A stretch of 42,878 bases of DNA from a virus (IMGVR_UViG_3300025120_011362:1-42878); one strand, 5' to 3'; positions 21,801 through 28,819 are shown, counted from the stretch's first letter. Notes: generated by a model not told the origin, from the letters alone. Numbers and translations are program-made.

Positions 21801-22841
21801 TTAGTTTTGGGTAACTGTTATTGCACACCCAATAGCATTTGTACACGTACCTGTCATGTTGTACGTTTGATTAGTAGTTGCATGTTGTGTTAGATCTAAA
21901 TTATATGCGCCGCCTGCATTTGTAAGATCTATATTTGTAGTATGACTTCCGTATCTCTGATTTACATCTACTGTGTGTCCATCATCTAGTACAATATCAG
22001 CAAACTGTACATTACTGTTTCCTCGCTGTAAAAGTTCTACAGTATTACCATCACCGTTTATTTCTACAAAGCCTTCGTGGTCACTTGCACCACGCTGTGT
22101 ATGTTTTACATCATTGTTATCACCTGTAACATAATTTGCAATGTGTTGTCCGCCGTTGCCATTGTCGTCTGTTTGATAACTTTCTAGGTTATTACTGTTG
22201 CCTGACACAATCCAATACAAATCATTGCTTCCAGTTTCGTCTGGATCTACACTACCATCTTCGTGCTTGCCTTGCCATGCTTTGATATCATTGCTATTAC
22301 CATTTACAGTTATACGCAGTGTATTACTGTCTTGACTTTGTATTTGTGCATCGATATCATTACTATCACCATTTAGGACTTCTACATATGCATTGTTGCT
22401 GTCGCCTTTTATAATAACACTCATGTCATTGAATTCATCGCCGCCATTACCTATTTCAGTATGTGTAACATTGCTGTCACCTTCGATGTCCACACTCATA
22501 TCATTGTTGTTGCCGTGATTGTCCATAGCACTAACGTTACTATCTCCGTCCTGTGTGAGGCTCATAACTTGATTACCACCGTGTGTCCAAAAACCTGCAC
22601 GGTTGTTGTCACCTTGTTGAGTAACAGCAAATGTTTTATTATTTCCGCCTATACTAGCATAACCTGAAGTAGTATTCAAACTGCGGATTGAATTATCATT
22701 GCCGTCTTGAGTAATATCCATATCAATGATATTACCTACCTGATTTATGTAAATGTCGTTGGCGTTACCAGTTTGATTGCTTAACAACAATATTATTGTT
22801 GCCGCTAGGGCCAACTTCATATTCAAATATTTCCCAGTCAT
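21801..22841 (-). CDS. curlin-like secreted repeat protein (second)
   Basis: A 346-residue predicted secreted amyloid-type protein. After a signal peptide ending about GNA, the mature part is almost wholly Asn/Gln/Gly/Asp/Ser-rich repeats of the curlin kind, such as FAVTQQGDNN, MSLTQDGDSN, VIIKGDSNNAYVEV and VELLQRGNSNVQF. The mature N terminus (NDIYINQVGN, then DMDITQDGNDN) closely matches that of the other curlin-like protein at 23903. It is longer than E. coli CsgA (about 150 residues). AGGA lies before ATG 22841, which is 77 bp inside the FecR gene. Probably exported through the adjacent CsgG pore. Confidence 0.85.
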   Translation of the reverse strand: MTGKYLNMKLALAATIILLLSNQTGNANDIYINQVGNIIDMDITQDGNDNSIRSLNTTSGYASIGGNNKTFAVTQQGDNNRAGFWTHGGNQVMSLTQDGDSNVSAMDNHGNNNDMSVDIEGDSNVTHTEIGNGGDEFNDMSVIIKGDSNNAYVEVLNGDSNDIDAQIQSQDSNTLRITVNGNSNDIKAWQGKHEDGSVDPDETGSNDLYWIVSGNSNNLESYQTDDNGNGGQHIANYVTGDNNDVKHTQRGASDHEGFVEINGDGNTVELLQRGNSNVQFADIVLDDGHTVDVNQRYGSHTTNIDLTNAGGAYNLDLTQHATTNQTYNMTGTCTNAIGCAITVTQN

Positions 22842-23931
22842 TTTGTCCTAAGTCCAAGTTGTATCCGTGTTGATTGTGTAATCTCAATCTAAAGTAATTG
22901 TCTCCACTGTTGTCTTGTCTTTCGACAACATAATAGTCTCCGTCTTTTTCAAAACGTATTCCTGTTTCAGGATCAAATCCATACTGTGATGCTTCTTCTT
23001 TAAAAAATTTCTCATTTTGTAATTGTAAATGATCTTTGAATAATGCATACAACAGTTGATTTAGTTTATCTAACATGTCGTATAGCACATCTGCAAGCAT
23101 ATAATCTGTTTCGTCTAGTTGTGTTACCCAAATACTTTCAATACTATTACCGAGAGCATCAGTATCTAAGTCTGTAAAGTCTAAAAAGTCAATACCCAAA
23201 AAGTCAAACATACGCCTTGCTTGGCGTTGTATAATAGCTTCTTCGTCTTCATAGGGCATGCGTTTACGAAGGATCAACAGTTGGTTAATCATCTTCTCAT
23301 CTAAGTCAAGTGTTAAAGGTTTTGTAGGTGGCTGACTGCCAATACTAGTCATTGTTGTTTGAAATGCTTGATTCATTATCACAAACCCAACATCTGTTTC
23401 TACTTTAATTTCGCCAGTAAAGCAGTAACCATCTTCGTCGCAACTAGGTAAAAGTGTTACCATTGTTGCTCCTACTTCATCGACTACTAAAATAAAGTCT
23501 GTACCTCTTACTCCAATTGTAGCACTAGGTGTTCTTATTCTTACATTTTGTTTATATCTTTTTGCAATTTGACCACTAGCATATCGCATGGTACCCAGAC
23601 TAGCTTTTAATCCTAGCTTACCCACACCGTTGGCTGGGTCATAAACAAACTCGTCTATAAGCAATCTACTGTGTTCAGTTATGTCAACTCTTGTCTCATC
23701 AACAAAATCAATCTGCATAGTGCCTCTGGCAGTAACGGCTGTGTCCATACTTTTGACTCCGATCCCATTACCGCCAGTTATAACAGCACCATTTCTTTCT
23801 AGAACTCCACTGCCTTTAATTTTACCAATCGCTCCAGCATCAGGAGCAAGTGCATGTACAGGTGTACATATTGCTAAAAGAAAAAGTAGTAGTAAACTTA
23901 TGCTAGTCAGTTTGGCTAATGTTGACGTCAC
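22765..23931 (-). CDS. FecR-domain periplasmic protein with curlin-like C-terminal end
   Basis: A protein of about 388 residues with a signal peptide (LTSISLLLLFLLAICTPVHA) and a FecR domain over roughly residues 40-190; the FecR hallmark TPSATIGVRGTDFILVV is clear. The middle is helical and acidic. The last residues (VGPSGNNNIVVKQSNW) resemble a curlin strand. GTG at 23931 has AAGGAG at proper distance; an ATG at 23935-23937 abuts that site. The gene overlaps both neighbouring curlin-like genes (29 and 77 bp). FecR-type domains act as periplasmic sensors or scaffolds; here it may serve curlin export or the CHASE2 cyclase. Confidence 0.85.
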   Translation of the reverse strand: MTSTLAKLTSISLLLLFLLAICTPVHALAPDAGAIGKIKGSGVLERNGAVITGGNGIGVKSMDTAVTARGTMQIDFVDETRVDITEHSRLLIDEFVYDPANGVGKLGLKASLGTMRYASGQIAKRYKQNVRIRTPSATIGVRGTDFILVVDEVGATMVTLLPSCDEDGYCFTGEIKVETDVGFVIMNQAFQTTMTSIGSQPPTKPLTLDLDEKMINQLLILRKRMPYEDEEAIIQRQARRMFDFLGIDFLDFTDLDTDALGNSIESIWVTQLDETDYMLADVLYDMLDKLNQLLYALFKDHLQLQNEKFFKEEASQYGFDPETGIRFEKDGDYYVVERQDNSGDNYFRLRLHNQHGYNLDLGQNDWEIFEYEVGPSGNNNIVVKQSNW

Positions 23932-24637
23932 CGCCATCTCCTTGCATTGTCATATCCACTTTGTTATCTTTAACACCGGACTGAAGTATTTTGACATTGT
24001 TTCCGCCACCAACTACTCCAAGTGTAATGCTGTGCCCTGCACTATCGCCTGCACCAGATTGATCTATGTCTACATAGTTTCCGCCTGATCCAGTTGTAAG
24101 TCCACTACCCACATTATTGATTGTACCACTTGCTGTTGAACTAGCATTGTTTAGTGTAACTGTTACATCACTTGCAGTTGCATCATTGATCACGTCAATT
24201 ACGTTACCGTCACCTGTTACTGTAAAGTTAGCGGCTAGGTTGTCTGCATCACTGTTTTCTCCGATGAATACTTTAAATTTGTTGTCGTCTCCAGTTGTTG
24301 TAATATTTACAGTTACAGTTTCACAATCTACTGCACTAGTGCTAGCACACTTCATGTTTACTTCGTTTGAATCGCCTGTAAATGTCCAAGTACCTGTATA
24401 GTCGTTGCCTTTAATTATTGCATCTATTTTGTTAGTACTACCCGTTTGAGTAATACTAAAAGTCATATCATCGCCTCTTAGTGTGGCATCTGTGGTGCTA
24501 TCACCAAATTCGTTGTCAGTTCCGTCTTGAACTATGTCCAGATCTAAAGTGTCACCTACTTGTTCTATATAAATGTCGTTGGCGAACGCAGTGCTGGATA
24601 CTGCCAGGACAGCTAATATCATTAATATACTACGCAT
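23903..24637 (-). CDS. curlin-like secreted repeat protein (first)
   Basis: A 244-residue predicted secreted protein with signal peptide MRSILMILAVLAVSSTAFA and a Thr/Asn/Gly/Asp-rich mature part with curlin-type strands, for example MTFSITQTGSTNKIDAII, YVDIDQSGAG, NVKILQSGVKDNKV and the terminal DVNISQTD. The mature start NDIYIEQVGD, then DLDIVQDGTDN, matches the other curlin-like protein, suggesting a shared export or nucleation signal. Two Cys in the middle (KCASTSAVDC) could form a disulphide. Its ATG shares one base with the csgG stop. Which of the two is major subunit or nucleator is unknown. Confidence 0.85.
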   Translation of the reverse strand: MRSILMILAVLAVSSTAFANDIYIEQVGDTLDLDIVQDGTDNEFGDSTTDATLRGDDMTFSITQTGSTNKIDAIIKGNDYTGTWTFTGDSNEVNMKCASTSAVDCETVTVNITTTGDDNKFKVFIGENSDADNLAANFTVTGDGNVIDVINDATASDVTVTLNNASSTASGTINNVGSGLTTGSGGNYVDIDQSGAGDSAGHSITLGVVGGGNNVKILQSGVKDNKVDMTMQGDGGDVNISQTD

Positions 24638-25473
24638 TATTCTTCCTTTATTTGTCTAAAAGGTTTTTTAAATTTCCAAAACTCTTTTCTCTCGCCTTCA
24701 TATATTAATTCAATTATGCCTGCTTCGATCGCCGCCCTTACTGCATAATTAACGGGCTCATTTACAGACCAACCAATTTCGCTTTCAACTAATTTGGTAC
24801 CTAGGTCTAAAAATTTAAAAATGTCCGCGCCTGTTCTATAACTTGCTATAGTTTTTTCTGTAGCTACACTCATCATCACTTTTCCTGTGCTGACACTAAC
24901 TACACGCATTACTACAGTGACCGTATCTATTCTGTATTCATCTTGCATTCCAACGCCGAGCCATCTTGCTCCTGCGCCTCCAACTGCAATGTTACTATCA
25001 TAGCCTACTATGCCACCCTCAAGTAATAGTCCGGCAAAAACCATGGGTTTGAGAGGAGTGGGCCCGTTAGGTAGATCTTTCTCATACACATCTCTGGTGT
25101 TTCGAATTAGCTGACGCTCTTTAATTAGATTGTCCAATCCAACCCTCTCAACAACTGTGAACCACGTGCCGCCTCCTACTTCTTCTAGTGCGTTTATAAC
25201 CCATACTTCTGAGCCTTGTGTAACTGCACTACTTAAATTTGCTATTTTATCTGCTGGTTTTCTTTGTCCAGTCTTGTCCATAAAATTGTAAACTGCAATG
25301 GTTATCCTATTACCATCCAATTCCGGAACACTATTCATACGTTCCTGATTAGGAGATCCTTGTAGTCTAGCTGGACCATCCACGTTATTTCGTGCCATGT
25401 CCAAAGACCTCACCATAGCTGTACAACCCGATAACAGTAAACCGAGTATCAATATTAATAAACTATGCTTCAA
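24637..25473 (-). CDS. csgG: CsgG curli secretion pore lipoprotein
   Basis: CsgG forms the nonameric outer-membrane pore of type VIII secretion. The 278-residue protein has a lipoprotein signal (LLLSGC, Cys17) and the CsgG core in order: ITIAVYNFMDKTGQRKP, the constriction region of the pore; WFTVVERVGLDNLIKERQLI; LLLEGGIVGYDSN; GGAGARWLGVG; VVMRVVSVSTGKVMMSV; EIGWSVNEPVNYAVRAAIE. The Tyr-Asn constriction residues are kept and the Phe position is occupied. Length matches E. coli CsgG (277). It overlaps csgF by ATGA. No csgE gene is visible. Confidence 0.95.
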   Translation of the reverse strand: MKHSLLILILGLLLSGCTAMVRSLDMARNNVDGPARLQGSPNQERMNSVPELDGNRITIAVYNFMDKTGQRKPADKIANLSSAVTQGSEVWVINALEEVGGGTWFTVVERVGLDNLIKERQLIRNTRDVYEKDLPNGPTPLKPMVFAGLLLEGGIVGYDSNIAVGGAGARWLGVGMQDEYRIDTVTVVMRVVSVSTGKVMMSVATEKTIASYRTGADIFKFLDLGTKLVESEIGWSVNEPVNYAVRAAIEAGIIELIYEGERKEFWKFKKPFRQIKEE

Positions 25474-25958
25474 AAAAAGAACTCCCCTTCGCCAGGAATT
25501 GTAATCTCAGTGGTTCCGTCCTCACTAACAACTACTAAAGTTATACTACCGGTTGTCGCATCTTTGCTCCACGTAATAGTTGCACCTTCAATTTCAGCAG
25601 ACCCGCCTGATGGTGTTGTACATGTTGCACCTTCTGCGGCTTCATCGCAAACCCTAAACATATTGTCTACCATTTGCTTGCTTAACTGTGCATATATTCT
25701 ACTTTCTACGTTACGCATAAATTTGTTCAATATAGTATTTTCTAGTTCTCGTTCTATTCGACGTGCTTCAGCCTCAGCATCCTTACGTTGGTCTTCTCTT
25801 CTATTGTGTTGTAGCTGTTCTACACTCAACACATGCGTAGAGTAACCGTTACCATAATGGAAGGCTGGCGACTTGAAACTCCATCCGAGTTCCGAGGCGT
25901 TAGATTGTATTGAAGATATAAGAATCAGTGCTATTACACTGGTTGTTAAGTTTTTCAT
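25470..25958 (-). CDS. csgF: CsgF-like curli assembly factor
   Basis: CsgF caps the CsgG pore outside the cell and anchors the curli nucleator. This 162-residue protein has a signal peptide ending about SNA, then SELGWSFKSPAFHYGNGY with THVLSVEQLQ, matching the CsgF mature N terminus (FRNPNFGGNP...LLNSAQAQN) that inserts in the pore. The centre is a charged helix and the C terminus a beta-rich ITLVVVSEDGTTEITIPG segment like that of CsgF. I start at ATG 25958 with GGAG eight bases upstream; a GTG at 25967 sits against that site. First gene of the block. Confidence 0.85.
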   Translation of the reverse strand: MKNLTTSVIALILISSIQSNASELGWSFKSPAFHYGNGYSTHVLSVEQLQHNRREDQRKDAEAEARRIERELENTILNKFMRNVESRIYAQLSKQMVDNMFRVCDEAAEGATCTTPSGGSAEIEGATITWSKDATTGSITLVVVSEDGTTEITIPGEGEFFF

Positions 25959-25974
25959 CGTTCTCACTCCTATG

Positions 25975-25982
25975 TATTTATA
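25975..25982 (-). promoter_or_regulatory. T4-late-promoter match (TATAAATA) for the curli block
   Basis: Read on the minus strand, an exact TATAAATA sits 17 bases upstream of the csgF ATG, which places a transcription start just before the ribosome site. This is the full T4 late-promoter core and the best match in the window. It suggests that the curli/cyclase operon is expressed late, with virion genes, though the leader would be very short. Confidence 0.65.
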
Positions 25983-25984
25983 GA

Positions 25985-26008
25985 AAGGTGTAAAAATATT
26001 TACACCTT
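25985..26008. promoter_or_regulatory. 24-bp inverted repeat between csgF and the HTH gene
   Basis: A perfect 10-bp inverted repeat, AAGGTGTAAA / TTTACACCTT, around the 4-base spacer AATA. It lies directly upstream of the curli late promoter and in the divergent gap before the Fis-type HTH gene. A dyad of this size suits a dimeric DNA-binding protein; as RNA it would be a hairpin but has no T-run beyond it, so an operator is likelier than a terminator. Confidence 0.55.
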
Positions 26009-26042
26009 CCCAATAAAAACACTATATTCTCGTCTGCTCACT

Positions 26043-26057
26043 TACATAAGTACTTAT
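26043..26057. repeat. TACATAAGTACTTAT element, copy 1
   Basis: This 15-bp element contains the 12-bp palindrome ATAAGTACTTAT. An identical 15-bp copy lies at 34970-34984. Both copies stand between divergent genes (csgF/HTH here, phoH/35006 there). ATAAGTAC also resembles the late-promoter core ATAAATAC in both directions, so it may be a two-way promoter or operator. Confidence 0.55.
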
Positions 26058-26093
26058 CTAGATAATAGTTATTATTAACTATATGAGGTACAC

Positions 26094-26324
26094 ATGCAAG
26101 AAGAAACTGAACAAGACGCCCTATGGCGAGTGTCTGGCGAACTACAGTATAACACATCTATAGACAACTTACCAGAAGCTATAAGCACACTCGAACAAAG
26201 CAACATAGTAATCGCACTAGAAAAGTATAAAGGCAATAGAACCAAAGCCGCTGATGAATTAGGTATTGGCAGAACAAATCTTATAGCAAAAATACGCAAG
26301 TATGACATAAAAACTAGCGTTTGA
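26094..26324 (+). CDS. Fis-type (HTH_8) DNA-binding protein
   Basis: A 76-residue protein whose C-terminal half (ALEKYKGNRTKAADELGIGR, then TNLIAKIRKYDI) is a Fis/NtrC-type helix-turn-helix with the conserved GNRTKAADELGI...L..KI..Y pattern. The N-terminal 40 residues are acidic and may dimerise. TGAGG precedes ATG 26094. It is divergent from the curli block, across a gap with two palindromes, and so is a good candidate for local control of that block; a broader role in phage transcription is equally possible. Confidence 0.85.
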   Translation: MQEETEQDALWRVSGELQYNTSIDNLPEAISTLEQSNIVIALEKYKGNRTKAADELGIGRTNLIAKIRKYDIKTSV

Positions 26325-26460
26325 AAATCTTTTTATTTCCGTATCTTTTTTTGGGGTTCCAAGTTGGGTGTGACCATTTAACTATCATAATCTGAGGTTT
26401 TTTTATTTCCCTTTCGATAGGTCCGTTTGGAATAATTCTAATTTCTTTATTAGTGATCAT
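26314..26460 (-). CDS. small basic protein, 48 aa
   Basis: A 48-codon frame giving a basic protein (MITNKEIRIIPNGPIEREIK, then VKWSHPTWNPKKRYGNKK). Its start overlaps the end of the 26450 gene by 11 bp and its end overlaps the Fis-type gene by 11 bp. Without it the minus strand would have an unexplained 125-bp gap. The regular composition supports coding, but no ribosome site is clear. Confidence 0.5.
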   Translation of the reverse strand: MITNKEIRIIPNGPIEREIKKPQIMIVKWSHPTWNPKKRYGNKKIFKR

Positions 26461-26683
26461 ATACTAGTGTAGTCTCCGGGTTAACCTTTACTGGTTTACA
26501 ATATGCAGTAATTCTATGTTCTGGAGGGACCATCCATTTGCTTCCGTAATTACCATACTGCCTAGGTATACGTCTTGCATAGTATTGACAAACATCAATA
26601 CTTCTGAAGTACATAGGGCCGGGTTGTTGTTTTGCATCTTCACCTGATCCGATGAGTACAACTAAGATAAAAGCATGTATCAA
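26450..26683 (-). CDS. small exported or membrane-anchored protein, 77 aa
   Basis: A 77-residue protein with a short hydrophobic N terminus (MIHAFILVVLIGSG), which may be a signal peptide or anchor. It is followed by a polar domain with two cysteines (DVCQYYARRIPRQYGNYGSK, ITAYCKPVKV) that could form a disulphide outside the cytoplasm. It follows the 26687 gene by 3 bp on the same strand. Conserved role unknown. Confidence 0.65.
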   Translation of the reverse strand: MIHAFILVVLIGSGEDAKQQPGPMYFRSIDVCQYYARRIPRQYGNYGSKWMVPPEHRITAYCKPVKVNPETTLVYDH

Positions 26684-26686
26684 TGG

Positions 26687-27169
26687 TCACCAATCTCCCC
26701 TTGCCTTTCCAACAAAGTAAATAAGTCCACCTAGCACACCTAATACTGCAATTGCGGCGAAACAGACTCCTACTATTTCTAATACTTGTCTGCGTCTTTC
26801 TTCTTGGTCATAAATTGCCTGTTGACGTCTTTTTCTTATATCAGCTTCAGTTTTTAGTAGCTCAGTCCATGCACTTGGACCTCGAGTAAAACTGATTATA
26901 TTTCTTAATTCTTCTCTCATATCTTCAGCTTTTTTCTTAGCCATAAAAATTTGCATAGCTTCTTCTTCAACTGAGCCTGCGTTGAATAATTTCTTAAACA
27001 GAGGAGGTTTTTTATTATACTCTTCTGCTTTTTTAATATCACTAACGGCTCCCATCCATCGACCTAAGTCTCCTGCCATGCCTTCGATATCACGTCCTGC
27101 CGCAAAAGCAGACTTAATTGTGTTGAAAGCCGCGGTGGCGGTTGCTACTGCTGTAATTGGATCTATCAT
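26687..27169 (-). CDS. conserved phage membrane protein with helical domain
   Basis: A 160-residue protein: an Ala-rich N-terminal helix (MIDPITAVATATAAFNTIKS), a charged helical middle with coiled-coil character (EEEAMQIFMAKKKAEDMREE; RKRRQQAIYDQEERRRQ), and one C-terminal membrane helix (VGVCFAAIAVLGVLGGLIYF). I recall proteins of this plan (MIDPVTA... start) in T4-like cyanophages, without known function. It heads the three-gene minus-strand group running to 26314. Confidence 0.75.
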   Translation of the reverse strand: MIDPITAVATATAAFNTIKSAFAAGRDIEGMAGDLGRWMGAVSDIKKAEEYNKKPPLFKKLFNAGSVEEEAMQIFMAKKKAEDMREELRNIISFTRGPSAWTELLKTEADIRKRRQQAIYDQEERRRQVLEIVGVCFAAIAVLGVLGGLIYFVGKARGDW

Positions 27170-27277
27170 GTATTGTCACTCTCACTCTGTACTTGGTTAG
27201 GTACTATACGTATTTAATATACCTCAACCAGAATATTAAGTGTGTGTTTAATGTAACACCAAAAATGACGAAAAAGG

Positions 27278-27305
27278 TTGACAAGTGTTTAATAGGCTGT
27301 ATACT
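27278..27305 (+). promoter_or_regulatory. early-type promoter, divergent member
   Basis: TTGACA at 27278-27283 and TATACT at 27300-27305, spaced by 16 bp, in the AAAAAGGTTGACA context of the repeated early promoters. It lacks the GACATCTTGGTG spacer block. It lies about 50 bp before the gene at 27356, in the 186-bp gap that also separates the divergent 27169 gene. Confidence 0.7.
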
Positions 27306-27355
27306 GTGTTTATTGTTTAGGGAAAACCCTAAGCTAAACTTTAATGGAGGCACAT

Positions 27356-27601
27356 ATGGCTTTTACAACAATTAAAACTAACCAAAAAACTTTCTTAGAA
27401 ACTTATCTAAGAGGTACCGGAAAAACTTTGACTGCGAAAGACGCAAAAGCAAGGTTTGGCATTCAGCAACTTCCTGCTAGAATGAGCGAAATGAAATCAG
27501 CTGGACTTAATGTCAAGACTGATGTAGCTACTACTGGAGCAACACGATACAGTGTAACTGCACGTGATGTTACTGGTTCAAGAGCAAAAATGTTTGCATA
27601 A
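27356..27601 (+). CDS. winged-helix-like small protein
   Basis: An 81-residue basic protein resembling a small winged helix-turn-helix: helix 1 KTFLETYLRG, helices 2-3 TAKDAKARFGIQQLPARMSE, and a wing (VKTDVATTGATRYSVTA), ending DVTGSRAKMFA. GGAGG at 27346-27350 fixes the ATG at 27356; longer versions would include the ribosome site. It has its own promoter before and terminator after, so it is a stand-alone, probably highly expressed unit, perhaps a DNA-binding or transcription-modifying early protein. Confidence 0.75.
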   Translation: MAFTTIKTNQKTFLETYLRGTGKTLTAKDAKARFGIQQLPARMSEMKSAGLNVKTDVATTGATRYSVTARDVTGSRAKMFA

Positions 27602-27623
27602 TAGCAGATATTTTAAATTAAAG

Positions 27624-27649
27624 ATAGGTCCTTCGGGGCCTATTTTTTT
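27624..27649 (+). terminator. rho-independent terminator with UUCG loop
   Basis: ATAGGTCC (27624-27631) pairs with GGGCCTAT (27636-27643), one G-T wobble, around a TTCG tetraloop, followed by six Ts. It lies 22 bp after the winged-helix-like gene and before the next early promoter, so it separates two transcription units. Confidence 0.9.
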
Positions 27650-27670
27650 GAATAAAACAAAAGAAAAAGG

Positions 27671-27699
27671 TTGACAGTATGACGTCTTGGTGTTAATAT
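27671..27699 (+). promoter_or_regulatory. repeated early promoter, copy A
   Basis: TTGACA (27671-27676), 17-bp spacer containing GACGTCTTGGTG, and TAATAT (27694-27699), preceded by AAAAAGG. The spacer block differs in one base from GACATCTTGGTG at the later copies. It drives the gene at 27733, which has GGAG before its ATG. Confidence 0.85.
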
Positions 27700-27732
27700 G
27701 TAAGTATAAAGTGAGAAACAAAGGAGTATTTT

Positions 27733-27990
27733 ATGCGAATCAAAGGTGCAATGACTATTTTAAATAAGCGTTGTGAGTTTTATGGTAAAACTCTTGCATG
27801 GTTAATTGATGCTATTGACAATGGTATGGATGAAAACATGACCGTTACACAAGCATATGAAGTTTACAAAATGGATCAAGGTCTAGTTTGGTGCGGTGTA
27901 AACGGAGTTGGGTTTACTACACCTGAGAATTCCTCCAACGAATGGAAAATATTCCGAGGTGAAGGTGTGCAGTTGGAGATGGCAATATAA
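27733..27990 (+). CDS. hypothetical early protein, 85 aa
   Basis: An 85-residue soluble protein with helical N-terminal half (AMTILNKRCEFYGKTLAWLI) and a polar C-terminal half. It begins 33 bp after an early promoter with GGAG at good spacing. Its stop overlaps the start of the SWIM-type protein by one base. No domain recognised; position suggests early expression. Confidence 0.7.
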   Translation: MRIKGAMTILNKRCEFYGKTLAWLIDAIDNGMDENMTVTQAYEVYKMDQGLVWCGVNGVGFTTPENSSNEWKIFRGEGVQLEMAI

Positions 27991-28193
27991 TGGCTTTCCC
28001 AAGCGAAGTAATTAATACTAAAAATCATCCATTTGTTGGAATAGTATGGCCCGTTGTAGGCAGTAAAGGTGATGAATATAGTGTTGAAATGTTGGATCGC
28101 GGATTTGACTGCGACTGTCCTGCTTATCGTAAATGTAAGCATATCAAACTTGTTGAAGATAAAATTTGTGGAGTAGATAATGTTAGCAATTGA
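27990..28193 (+). CDS. SWIM-type zinc-finger protein
   Basis: A 67-residue protein with the SWIM zinc motif CxCx(n)CxH: CDCPAYRKCKHI around residues 41-52, preceded by strands SVEMLDRGF. SWIM domains bind DNA or proteins. The N-terminal part (NHPFVGIVWPVVGSKGDEYS) is unassigned and there is no other domain. It is co-transcribed behind the early promoter at 27671 and is directly followed by an overlapping small gene. Confidence 0.75.
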   Translation: MAFPSEVINTKNHPFVGIVWPVVGSKGDEYSVEMLDRGFDCDCPAYRKCKHIKLVEDKICGVDNVSN

Positions 28194-28320
28194 TCATAAA
28201 ACATATGCAGATTATGTAGAATATAATCATGCTAGAGGGTATGGCGCATTTCCTGAAGATCTTTGGAATGCATTAAAAGAACAAGACGCAAACACAGTTT
28301 ATAGAAAGACAACTCAATGA
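28180..28320 (+). CDS. small hypothetical protein, 46 aa
   Basis: A 46-residue protein rich in Tyr and charged residues (YADYVEYNHARGYGAFPEDL). Its ATG lies in the end of the SWIM gene (14-bp overlap) and its TGA overlaps the PTH2 ATG. It fills what would be a 120-bp gap, and couplings at both ends support it. No function recognised. Confidence 0.6.
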   Translation: MLAIDHKTYADYVEYNHARGYGAFPEDLWNALKEQDANTVYRKTTQ

Positions 28321-28724
28321 CACCTGTATTATATATTTTAATGAGAACTGATTTGGATTCAATGAATCCTGGTAAAGCTATGGCACAAGCTAGTCATGCC
28401 GGCAGTGCATTTGTACATTCAATAGAGGGTGGATACAATGTAGATGAAGATCTGTTTGAAGAATGGCAAGAGTCAACGACACAAGGTTTTGGTACTGTGT
28501 TGGTACTTGGTGTTAATGAAGATCAAATGAGAACCGCAGTTGAAGTTGCTGAAAGTTGTGGCGTAGATAAGTTTCCATGTGACATTATACATGATCCAAC
28601 TTACCCACTACAAGATGGTGACACCACACACTTTATTCCTTTGGATACTTGTGGTTATATATTTGGTGATAAAGATGATGAGATTCTGCAATCAATATTA
28701 GGTAATTTTGAATTGCATTATTAG
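28317..28724 (+). CDS. peptidyl-tRNA hydrolase 2 family protein
   Basis: A 135-residue protein of the PTH2 family, which releases tRNA from stalled peptidyl-tRNA. The N-terminal signature LYILMRTDLDSMNPGKAMAQ with SHAGSAFVHS matches the RxDLxMxxGKxAAQxxHA block that builds the active site; later segments (FGTVLVLGVNED, IIHDPTYPL) fit the fold with an insertion. PTH2 is archaeal/eukaryotic-type, unlike the bacterial Pth, so it would add a second activity to the host. It ends just before an early-type promoter. Confidence 0.8.
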   Translation: MTPVLYILMRTDLDSMNPGKAMAQASHAGSAFVHSIEGGYNVDEDLFEEWQESTTQGFGTVLVLGVNEDQMRTAVEVAESCGVDKFPCDIIHDPTYPLQDGDTTHFIPLDTCGYIFGDKDDEILQSILGNFELHY

Positions 28725-28725
28725 G

Positions 28726-28753
28726 TTGACATATCCTACAAATATGTTATAAA
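28726..28753 (+). promoter_or_regulatory. early-type promoter before the ParB-like gene
   Basis: TTGACA (28726-28731) within GGTTGACA and TATAAA (28748-28753), spaced by 16 bp. It lacks the GACATCTTGGTG block. A start about 7 bp downstream would put the tandem hairpins at 28762 at the very 5' end of the mRNA. Confidence 0.7.
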
Positions 28754-28761
28754 TGTATACA

Positions 28762-28800
28762 GGGCCAGAAGTGCCCGCTAACCAAGGACCATAAGTGTCC
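28762..28800 (+). promoter_or_regulatory. tandem covarying hairpins in the 5' leader
   Basis: Two small hairpins follow one another: GGGC-CAGAAGT-GCCC (28762-28776) and GGAC-CATAAGT-GTCC (28786-28800). The loops differ by one base, and the one stem difference is compensated (G-C becomes A-T), so pairing is kept. The ribosome site ACGGAG follows at about 28807 and the ATG at 28820. This looks like a functional RNA element, perhaps a protein-binding site or mRNA 5'-end stabiliser. Confidence 0.7.
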
Positions 28801-28819
28801 GATATAACGGAGAATACAA

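Noticed and set aside
19378-25473. Long plus-strand frames opposite the curli and cyclase genes.
   Set aside because: They are antisense shadows of repeat-rich genes with low-complexity Ser/Val/Thr composition and no start signals.
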